Positions 17,501-26,500 of a stretch of 48,831 nucleotides of DNA are shown piece by piece. The DNA comes from Oscillospiraceae bacterium (GTDB lineage: Bacteria > Bacillota > Clostridia > Oscillospirales > Acutalibacteraceae): the NCBI GenBank assembly GCA_015066345.1, contig SVOQ01000019.1, positions 1 to 48,831 of the forward strand, in the 5' to 3' direction. A program made the position numbers and the translations under genes. Each line of letters begins with the position of its first letter. Position 1 is the stretch's first letter. The notes beneath the pieces were generated by a model that searched no databases, was not told where the DNA came from, and was given only the letters and a program-made list of their open reading frames with translations.

Positions 17501-19540
17501 TATTCCGTCATATTCAAAATCAATCTCAAATTCACAACTGTTTTTTTGCCAATTATCATTAAATGGATTTGGGTATAATCGTGTAACGGTTTCCCAATCA
17601 CCCTCCTCTGTTCTGGCTTCAACTATTATACCGCTTGAATATGCCAGATTATCTACATTATGAGTTTTAAAATTCTTGCTTGAAAAACTAAAATGGTATC
17701 CGTCACCTGAAACACCATCGGGAACCTCAATAGTTTGAATCGCATAAAGAAATTGGTCGATATCGCCAATAAGCGCCATTGAGCCTGATATTTCGGTATT
17801 TGAGTCAGCGTCCGTATCGGTATCTCTCACTATTTTTGAACTATCCGAAATATCCCAAGCAGACAAGCCCGTATCAAAGCTACCGTCGGTAACTATATCG
17901 TCACCTTCAACAGCATAATCTGTTTCATAGTCAACGTACAATCCCTCGGTAAGAGTGCCACAAGACATCATAGTATCGCTGAAAGCTCTTGAAACTATAG
18001 TACCGTCGTTATTTATAATTGATATAGTTCTTCCGTATAAATCGAACTGTTTGGTCTGACTAACGTTATTGGCATCGTTAAAAATTTTTTCATATGCGTT
18101 AACACGGGTAACATTCAAACTTCCGCCCAAAGTAGCATCAGTTGAGTTTTCGGAATATACTTTCTCACTTATAGTGCAATTCCCTGCTCCTGAAAATTCA
18201 TACTCCAAAGTATATCCGTCAATATTTTTTACACTTGTAAAATTATCGGTAACGGTGTAATAAACTTTTTCACCATCGGGATAAGTAACTGTTGATAACA
18301 CAGGGACCGACATTCCGTTGATGTTTGCATCGGTATATGTGTAGGTATATTTATAATTGACGCTGTTGTTATTGGCATCTGTTACCTTTACGGCATTACC
18401 GTTAGCGCTAAAAGCCTGTATTGAAGTTAATACATCTTCAGTGTATGAAAAACGGTATTCTCTGCTCGCACCATCAACAATTTTATTAATTGAATAGTTG
18501 TTGTTATAGCTGACAGAAATGGATAAATCAGAGTTTTCTTCACCTGAATTTATTTTAGTTAAAAAACCATATTGATTAAATTCATAGGTTTGATTTTGGG
18601 AATCTTTTATTGTTGCATAGCCAAAATTAGCAGATAAGTTACTTTCGTATGAGGTATTTAACCACAACTCATAGCCTTTTTCGGTCGAAAACACGTCAGC
18701 AACCTCTATCCACTTTCGTTGATTGTTCTCTATAGTGCCACTTTTTTCAAAGTAAACCGTCTGTCCTTCGTCATTGTTATAAAGGATATACTCTTTTCCG
18801 TCAATTAAGCCCGCATATTCTATGGTTTGGTTGAAGTTTGTTTTCCATCCAAAACCATAATATGCAACCCCACCGTAAAATGCAAGATTATATAATGATA
18901 GTGAACCGCCTGCATTGCTGTTGTAATATCTTTTAATCTGTACGGGCATTTTAAGACCCTGTATGCCCGGCTCGTCTCTCTCGATATAAATCTGATTACT
19001 GTAATCATTATAATATACCGTTCCGGCTCTGCCTGCATTTTGAATATGGTAGTCGAATTGTTCCTCTACACCTTGAGTTTCATAATATTCTATTACGAAA
19101 TACGGACATTTATTAGTACTTCCGCTGTATTCAGAAGAAGTAAATGCAACAATATCGTTGCTTGTACTTGATGTTGATGAAGTTTTTAATGCTATACCAT
19201 TATATTTGGTTGTATTTGATGCGAACGCTTCTGTAACATCGTAAACTTCATACTTACCGCTTGAGTCTCTTGTATATTCTCTCATATCAAGAATAACATC
19301 CGTGTCAATATCCGGCTTATCATTATAGGTTACTGTGTTTTCATTCCATTCATCAATTACAGGATATGCAACAACCTGAATTTTAGAGGAATCGCCCGAA
19401 GAAAGTATATAACCGGTATATAGATACAACAATGCATTTTTGATTGCTAAACCATTATTAAAATAATAGTTATTTACAATATCTATGTATGATATGAAAA
19501 TCAGGGGACGGTTCTGTGATTGGGGTTTATCCAAAGACAA
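14540..19540 (-). CDS. RHS/YD-repeat protein, 5'-truncated, with unrecognised C-terminal toxin-like tip
   Basis: 1666 residues in one open frame but with no signal peptide. The frame enters in the middle of a DNRLRE-type domain (KIQVVAYPVIDEWNENTVTYNDKP, about 53-76); the intact neighbour has several hundred residues more. The start would be a TTG at 19538-19540, and residues 8-13 are encoded by a copy of the GGGACGGTTCTGTG repeat. Later parts: N-terminal RHS region, a jelly-roll-like domain (about 540-700), a 16-Cys segment (about 707-778), YD repeats (about 800-1400), and the core end YLQSRYYNPLYGRFLNMDSL...NNPINLVDFGG near 1473. The last 190 residues are a distinct tip starting with a hydrophobic helix (IIKLIIEWLIAILALETFVEHLLV). 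The membrane gene at 13698 overlaps its stop. It could be a pseudogene, or a silent cassette that recombines with the full-length gene. Confidence 0.88.
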   Translation of the reverse strand: MSLDKPQSQNRPLIFISYIDIVNNYYFNNGLAIKNALLYLYTGYILSSGDSSKIQVVAYPVIDEWNENTVTYNDKPDIDTDVILDMREYTRDSSGKYEVYDVTEAFASNTTKYNGIALKTSSTSSTSNDIVAFTSSEYSGSTNKCPYFVIEYYETQGVEEQFDYHIQNAGRAGTVYYNDYSNQIYIERDEPGIQGLKMPVQIKRYYNSNAGGSLSLYNLAFYGGVAYYGFGWKTNFNQTIEYAGLIDGKEYILYNNDEGQTVYFEKSGTIENNQRKWIEVADVFSTEKGYELWLNTSYESNLSANFGYATIKDSQNQTYEFNQYGFLTKINSGEENSDLSISVSYNNNYSINKIVDGASREYRFSYTEDVLTSIQAFSANGNAVKVTDANNNSVNYKYTYTYTDANINGMSVPVLSTVTYPDGEKVYYTVTDNFTSVKNIDGYTLEYEFSGAGNCTISEKVYSENSTDATLGGSLNVTRVNAYEKIFNDANNVSQTKQFDLYGRTISIINNDGTIVSRAFSDTMMSCGTLTEGLYVDYETDYAVEGDDIVTDGSFDTGLSAWDISDSSKIVRDTDTDADSNTEISGSMALIGDIDQFLYAIQTIEVPDGVSGDGYHFSFSSKNFKTHNVDNLAYSSGIIVEARTEEGDWETVTRLYPNPFNDNWQKNSCEFEIDFEYDGIRLFVIHICQYGIAWFDDFSLINTYRPDSSSSSDTGADSETSTGCSCTYCEDNCNCNHDGTTVCTPESCPECGKCSCSGCMQTNCVCRDCSDDCDKVSCNRNYSYSNTSEGSFFSISDGEKEMSVSQNVSGNYYSSQKDMNGINTFYDYNQTNGQLRSTTDGNDNVTSYTYDAMNHLKNVSATVSDLSNGNKLSTAYVYDDDRIQTITHNGFSYNYEYDAWGNVSAVKVGQQSLVSYNYDNGINRNRVNTITYGNGDYVNYTYDNSGNITSVKNYSADNTLTADYEYTYDTNGIITVIRNNKENSEIRYGEDETTIVLLNGNGEADDVLLYSNGLNENEEYVEILGGLSYTKGETEATADAEKGTTTTNSSLSGQHTVYNFTSTSDYFGRQNQKSVSTKVSQTNVAEQYLNVQTAFNYKDLSADETTTLVSSYNPVVSMQSRTAEGVTLSNQTLFDWEYLYTYDTNGNITNISVNIPEEEFSNLSICDYVYDEAGQLVRENNAYTEKSYVYVYDKGGNITQKLEYEYSDAELGTPISAVDYTYDSVWKDKLTKYGDTAIETDSIGNPLNLTGINFLGQSVNSTLEWNGRQLASATVDGTRYEYTYDAEGMRTAMKVYDVESSTLLSSYYYVWESGKLRGYTVTDGNGVTENTVKMLFDINDDSVGYELYSADDNTTKTFFFLKNLQGDITNVYNENGEDVLQYAYDAWGNVTVLLDKSSFEDINKSIEAAVYTPITYRGYSYDYYTGLYYLQSRYYNPLYGRFLNMDSLIKIGTVHGANTFAYCNNNPINLVDFGGMDAEKIIKLIIEWLIAILALETFVEHLLVNQTIESYGDLERDLNGMYKIKIKYKNEQDNREKLTVVFGGYTEWENSKNSFNYDNKMQIEHYAYYINDNVPTGTIDPNADNIYHGDASYSPIYMSFFLGCTLAYYEIKTAPIKKVFNEVWGENGLDPNNTLGYWAYRVTNDSQYNGSYAYSFKLDWWRQLNI

Positions 19541-19826
19541 ACCGCCCCTGATTTTAAAATTTAAGACAACAAAACTTTGATTTATCAGAGTTTACAACTC
19601 AATCATAGAACCGTCCCCTGATTGGTTCTTTCTCAGGAGGTTTACAAAATATTTACTTTTTAGTTTTTTATCGATGGATTTTTAGATCATAAAATGTTGA
19701 AAAGAGGGAAAATTCAAGAGGTTACGACTCAATCACAGAACCGTCCCCTGTCTTAGTCCTTTGCTCATCAATTGTCAATCACAGAACCGTCCCCTGACTG
19801 GTCTTCAATCACAGAACCGTCCCCTG
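19502..19826 (+). repeat. cluster of five GGGACGGTTCTGTG-type repeats
   Basis: Copies of CACAGAACCGTCCCCTG lie at 19604-19620 (one mismatch), 19734-19750, 19780-19796 and 19810-19826 on the plus strand, and inverted at 19502-19518. The inverted copy forms a long hairpin with 19541-19556 (AAAATCAGGGG.CGGTT / AACCGCCCCTGATTTT). Two copies share a longer unit with ACTCAATCA before the core, and most are followed by (A/C)TTGGTC-like bases. The rest of 19541-19836 shows no gene. Similar motifs occur in many Clostridia, often near REP-associated Y1 transposases (from memory); none is seen here. Confidence 0.88.
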
Positions 19827-19836
19827 ATTGGTCTGA

Positions 19837-20520
19837 TTAGTTTTCGTTAAACGGTAGTTTGGTATAATACATACCACGATAATCACAGTAACTCAGAGAA
19901 TATATTAATTCCGGTTGAGATTTTAATTTAAATTTTACATTTTTTATCGCTGTAGCATCCTCAATTAAAAGATACGAAATATTATGTTCACCGCTCAAAT
20001 GATCTTTCCATATTTCTTCGAATAAAGCCTCTGACATTTTTTCATCTGATTCAACAATTACAAAGTCTTCAAATGAATATTTATCAGGCGATAAAACATC
20101 TTTCCTCACGAGCAGTAATAACCTGTCCTGTTCTTTAACTATCAATACAGAATTATCGCACCTTCCATCAGACGAAAACAAAACACCGTCTTCATAAACA
20201 CTACACGGAGAAAGAACAGATAAATCCACATTCCAATTAACTGTTTGATCATAAACCGAAAAAAGAGTATCGCATACTGTATAAAATGATCCCTCAACAA
20301 ACCAATTGTTTGTAGGCAACTCCATTAATTTTACCGAAGGTAAATCATCTTTATCAAAATCTTTCAATTCATTTACAAATATGCTCTCGGTTTTTTCGGG
20401 GGGCGATTGATTCGTTCCGGTATTGTTTTTGCAATTTTTTGCAACAAAGCCAATACCCAAAAGAAGAAAGCAACACAGAAAAAACACCAGAATCACAATA
20501 AATAACTTTCGTTTCATCAT
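19837..20520 (-). CDS. membrane-anchored protein, candidate immunity for the full-length RHS toxin
   Basis: About 227 residues. A basic MMKRK start, one very hydrophobic segment (about 5-27), a Ser/Pro/Glu linker, then a soluble domain of about 180 residues that should face outside; no family recognised. A Cys lies soon after the membrane segment (AKNCKNN), but no proper lipobox is visible. The ATG at 20518-20520 has GGAAGG 5 bases upstream and comes 13 bases after the RHS stop; an in-frame start at 20565 inside the RHS gene is less likely. Its position right after the toxin tip makes immunity the best guess. An external domain would fit protection against a toxin arriving from neighbours. 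Confidence 0.6.
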   Translation of the reverse strand: MMKRKLFIVILVFFLCCFLLLGIGFVAKNCKNNTGTNQSPPEKTESIFVNELKDFDKDDLPSVKLMELPTNNWFVEGSFYTVCDTLFSVYDQTVNWNVDLSVLSPCSVYEDGVLFSSDGRCDNSVLIVKEQDRLLLLVRKDVLSPDKYSFEDFVIVESDEKMSEALFEEIWKDHLSGEHNISYLLIEDATAIKNVKFKLKSQPELIYSLSYCDYRGMYYTKLPFNEN

Positions 20521-20533
20521 AACATCCTTCCTT

Positions 20534-23500
20534 TTAAAACACACACTGAACAGGAGTGTCGTCAATTGGCAAATCAGAAGAAACTAGTGATTGATTGTAC
20601 TCTTCGGCATCCCACACCATCAAATATAAATTACCATCTGGTGCAGCTAAATATGAATCTTTTTGATTACTCTTAGCAACAGCCCAATCACCAGATATTA
20701 TACCACCATTATCTATTGTATCAGAAAACTCATTGCCTATATGTCCATTACAGTTCGGGTGTGAATGAACAATTGCTACAACAGATGGATCAGATAAAAT
20801 TAAACTCATATCAACGGATGCATGCTCGCCTGTAACAGTAGTTGTTAGCCCATATGAATTTGTATCAGGATTGTATGTAATACCTTGCCCATATTCCAAA
20901 TTAGTGACTTGAGTTCGTTCATTTAAATTAATACCTGATGCGATTGCCGCTTCTGTTATAGTTTCATAAGGGTGTGTTTTGATAAAGAAACGATTAATTT
21001 TTATTCTAATTTCACTTATTTTACCAGAAACCCAATTTTTAAAATCTTGCAATTTTCCACAACCACTCGGGTCACTAAACATAATGGGATTATTACTACA
21101 AAAAGCATACATATTGAATCCGATAATATCCCCATTACCATTCAAAGTCCCATCCACATTAATAAACCTACCGATATTAGCATCGTAATAACGGCTCTGT
21201 AAGTAATACATTCCCGTATCTGTGTCGTAATAGTAGCTCCTGTAGCGGATTGGGTTAACATTACCGATATGAACAGATGAAGTAATGGGATTACCCGAAG
21301 CATCTTTTACGGTGCAGTTGCCCCAAGCATCATATTCGTATGACACTTTCAAATTACCATTTGCAGAGTAGAGCCCTAAAACGTCACCTTGTTTGTTGGT
21401 TGTTACATAGTAATAGTAATCACCAATGCTACTTATGTAACGGATAGCCGTAAGTCTACTGTAGCTGTCGTAGAAGAAATACATTTCTTTATCGACTCCA
21501 TCCGAAGCATTGTAAGTGCACTGGTAAGTGAGCAGACCACCCAAGTATTGGTACATCACCTTACCGTTATAATCGAAACCGCCATTTGCATTTTTTATGT
21601 AAATATTCTTTCGGCTTCGTAAGCCCTCGGAATCGTAATAGTAGGTATTGCGGAAGTTATCGTTTTGATAGCGGTAAAGCTCCCTGCCCGTCCACAAAAG
21701 GTCATTACCAAGGTACTTAGTTGGATTACCGATAGCATCGTAGGTAATTGTTTCGGCATCCTCGTAAGTGCTGTTACCATTTAAGTCAACGCCAAAAAGT
21801 ATATTATTCCAGCTTGTAACTTCACCATCGGGGGTTGTTTCTGTTTTTTCACCGTAATTGTAGGTTATGGTTTTTGTTGAAGTTGAAAGAGTGGTAGCTG
21901 AATAGGGATATATAGTAACAGACTCAATATTACCGAGGTCGTCATAGGACCATACCTTTGTCTCGTTGGTAGACTTGTTGTTTTCCCTTGTTAATTGGTA
22001 CAAATCGTCATACTCGTATGAACGGTAAGCCACTGCACCGTCTGTTTTTCTGAAATCCGCACTTTCAGGGTCGGTTGATTTTCTTACACCCTTCTTTATT
22101 GAGGTAATATTACCAACAGAATCGTAATAATAGGTGTAGGTATCGTTACCTATAAACTCAGTACTGAGCTGTGTTGTGCGGTAAAGTTCGCTACTACCCG
22201 TATTACGGTCGGACTTTTTGTACGTATAGTCAACGTATATAGGTGTCCCTAAAGAAATAGTGTATCGATTAAGACGATTAAGACTATCGTAATCATAAGT
22301 CACATTTTCGTTGGAGGGTAAGGTATACTGTGTGGGTAAATTATCCTTAGCATATTTTTCGGATGCGGTATTACCCGAAAGTGCAGAATAACTATACTCC
22401 TGAGTCATTGTCCTGCCGCCCACGTTATTAATCAGCTTAGTAAGATTATTTGCTTTATCATAAACGTTTTCGGTAAATGAAACGGGAGTCCCCGCGTTAT
22501 CACCGGCATACATTGTAACGTTCTGACGGATAGCCCTGCCTAAGGAATCGTAAGCGTAGGTGTATTTGTAGCCCGTACCCGAATCCGTGTGGGATAGCAG
22601 AGTTCCCGAAGCATCATATTTCCATTTATAGGTTGTAGTGCTATCACCTGATTTAACACGTGTGGTTACCAAGCCCAGATTATTGTGTGTGTATTCTATT
22701 TTATCACCATTACCATAGGTTGTCAAATCTAATACACCGTTGTTTTCAGCATATTTATTTTCGGCAAGTAATTGTGAGCCTACGTAGGTAGCATAGTTGT
22801 TTCCGTATTCATCAAATTTAAAGCTATATGTTTCACCTTTAGTTGCCGAACCGAACAAAATGCTTGACATTCTGTTGCCGCCGTATTTACCCGTAAGGGT
22901 TTGGTCGTAGGTATAGGTAACCTTTGACGAACCTGTGGATACGGATTCAAGTCGGGTATAATCGTGTATTTCAGTTCCGTCTGGCTCTTTACTTGTGTAA
23001 TACTTGTTGGTTGTTGTTACACCGTTTGCATCCGTGGTAGTTTTGGGTGCACCCGTAGCCCAATTAAACGTATAGTGGGTTGCGTTGCCGTGCTCATCAT
23101 AATAGTACTTTAAATATGCACCGTCATTTATACCGTAATCCTCACCGCCCGTGTGATACTCCTTGTTGGTTCTTATAGCTAAGGTTGCATCATCGTGCTT
23201 TAATGCATTACGAATTTCGCTTACGGAATCTGTACCGTTTGAGTTATATGCAGTACCCGTTGTAACACCTTTTTCCGACGTTGTATGGGTAAGGTTATGC
23301 TTATTATCATAATGCATAGTGGTAGTATTCCCCAGAGTATCGGTGTATGAGGTCATATTGCCGTTATCGTCATACTCAGCATTGGCTTTTTGCTCTGAGT
23401 TTGCGGTTGCTTTAAGTAAATTACCCTCTTTGTCGTAGGTGTAGGTCTGCGAGGGCTCTTTAACGAGCATTAAGTGGTCAAAGTAAACGAAGTTTACCTG

Positions 23501-26500
23501 TCTCGAATACCTTGGCACTATCTGGAAATACTTGGGTGTATAGGTGCAACCCTCGTCAGGCTTACTGTATTCAAGCGAGAATGGTGTAGAGGCATACTGC
23601 CACGAGGTTATTGTAGTATTAAAGCAGGCGGAATCCTTATACTGCTCAACCTCGGTAACTTTTTTACTTGCATCCGTGCAGTCATAGGTGACCTTAACGG
23701 CTATTTCAAAAAGGGCAATATTTTTAGGCTCGTCGTCACACTCGTCATCAGTACCCTTGTCATCGGTGCCGTTGGTGTGGAAGGTACTGTTCACGGGGTA
23801 ACCCCTACCCCAACCGCTGACAATATACGTATTGTCGGCTTTACCGTCAACATATATTAACTGACTGTAGCCCTTGGCAATATCCGGGTCGCCGGTTATA
23901 CGCACGGACTGAGTGCCGTTTGCCTTTGCTACGGTTGTAATGCCGTTGGTTACGGTACCGTTTGAGGATGTGGTGTAGCTTGTATTAATAGCAGACCAGC
24001 CCGTAGGCAAACCACCGGATGATTTTTCAAAGCTACTGTTTTCAAGGATGTTAAAGGAGTTAGCGGCTGAGCCCGATTCTAACTGTATACAGTCAAAATA
24101 TGCCGTACCGTTCATATTCCTAAAACATAAATATACAAAGGTGTGTGATTCGTCATTAGGTATGGTTACTGTTGCGGTTATTCTTCGCCAACCGTTGTCA
24201 ATGCCCGTGTCGGTAGTTTCGCATATTGCTTCGGAGCGAACGGCTGTATCCAAAGCACCGTCAGTACCAACGGTATTTATCTGTAAATGCGCACCCGTAT
24301 ATTTACTCTCAGCAGTTTTGGTTACGCTACCAACCTTAACATAAGCAGATAAAGTATATGTTCCGCCATTTGTTAAGCCGTCAACCCGTTGGCGGTAATA
24401 TACGTTACCGCTACCTGTAAGCCCCGAATTGGTCAGCTTAAGGGATTTTTTACCCATATATTTTTCAGTTGCAACGCTTGGGGATGAAGCTGAATGAGTC
24501 CAACCCGTGGTGCTCTCCGCATTACCGCCCGTAAGAAGGTTCACAACGCTTTTACCCAACGAGCCCGTTGAACTAACGCGGTTTTTACTGTCAAGGGTGG
24601 TTGTGTCACCGGCTGATGATGTAAAATCGTAGGAACCGGCACCTACCATAGAGCCGTTGCCGTATTTAATCTGTTGTGCTACGGCTCTGCCCGTGTTATC
24701 AAACTGCAGGGTTGTGAGGATATCGTCATCGCCGTCAAGTTTGCCATCTTTGTTTGTATCTGTATCACTTTCGGTTGTTGCGTTATAACTATTAGAGTAA
24801 TGTAAACCGTCAATACCCGCGGAACGTATAACCGTAGTATTGTACTCGGTTCTGTCGAAGGTCACAACCTGACCTAATTTAAAAGAACCGTTTTCATTTG
24901 TACCGAATTCCTTTACCTTATTAACCCTTCTGCCCGTGGCTTTAGAGGTATAGTCAAAGTTAAGACCGTAACCGTCATTTGAAAGGACGTAGTTTATCAA
25001 GCCTTCTGCAGATTCTTCGTAAACGTCTTTTGTTTCATCATTCTGAGCCTCATAAACTATTTTTGAATAAGTGCCGTCATAATATTTTACACTACGCAAA
25101 AATCCACCTGTGGTTGTAAAGTAGATAGTTCTACCGGCATTATCGGTGATTGTTTCGATGTAGTCGGTTTCAACACCGTCAAAGGTATAATATGAAAAGG
25201 TAAATTTATGACCCGCGCCGTCGGTTATATATGCAATTCGAGTTTTAGCCTGTAAACCGATTTCTGTGTTCTCGCTTTTATAGGCTATATGTATATTATT
25301 GCCGTTGGCATCGTAGATGTTGCATAAATTACCCTCAGAATTAAAGCATTTTTGAGTATCGCTTTTATCCGTAATCTTATATGTACAATCATTGTGATTA
25401 AGGGTTAACGTTAAACCTAACCCATCCTCATCCTTGTATACGGTGGTTTCCTTATCGTCCTTGTCCTTTTCCGTAACCTTTTGTATGTAATGCTCCGTGC
25501 CGTCACCGTCGGTGTATACGTAGGGGTAATTATCTTTATTATCACCCGACAAACCGTACTTATCCGAAGTTAAAACCGTTTCCTGTATACTCAGGCGGAA
25601 GCCTTTACCCGGTGTGGTACGTGAGGAGTTTTCTTTGCCCGCAGTTAGTCTTTCATTAGCACAGTAATTGTTAAATACCGCCGAAAGTGCAAGGGGCATT
25701 AACTCACCCGAGCTTGATAAAATAGGCAGACTATATACAAGATTACCTGTGTAATCATTAATATATGCCGTACCCGCGGTATTAACTCCGTAGGTTGAAT
25801 AACTCCAGTAGCTTTCGGTACCCTTGTTATTACGATAATTAACGCTGATGGTAGGATATACAACAGACGTTATGTTATATTCTGCCGATATTATCTGTGC
25901 TCTGCCAACTTTTGATTCATCGTAACCTTTGATAACCACGCCGTAGTTCTTGCCGTTTTCAAACCAGCTTTTAGCGGCACGGGTAATATCAAACAAATAA
26001 TAGTCACCGCAACCATATGTAAGCTCTGCATAGTCAAGGGCGGTTGTTGCAAATTCAGGTTGGTCATTCCACGTTGGTGACAGGGTTGTGTTGTTCCAAT
26101 CCTCAGTTACAGTATGAACCGAAATGAAGCGTTTTTCACTACCTGCATCAACGCTCATCTGATAAATCTGCAAGCTTGCGTTCTGAATCACACAGCATTC
26201 ATCGGGTAATTCGGGTAGATTGAACTTAACGAAGGTACGTGTTTTACCCAAAGTACTGTGACCCGCATATAAATAGTAGTCATACGGATAACTTGCGTTA
26301 GGTGAACTTGCATCAACATAGCAGTCAATTGTATTCTGTCGGTTAATGTCCAGTAATATTGTAGGGTCTATGATAACGGGATAAATCCTTTGTTTATCAT
26401 CGAGCCAATTTTTGTCCGCTGTTATGGTTAAGGTGTATTTGTCACCGTCGGGTGTCAATTCCATTGAAACTAAATCGGAATATACACCGTTTGAGTCCAA

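Noticed and set aside
19600-19826. CRISPR-like array
   Set aside because: Only four direct copies of a 17-base core, with intervals of 130, 46 and 30 bases, one copy inverted nearby, and no cas genes.
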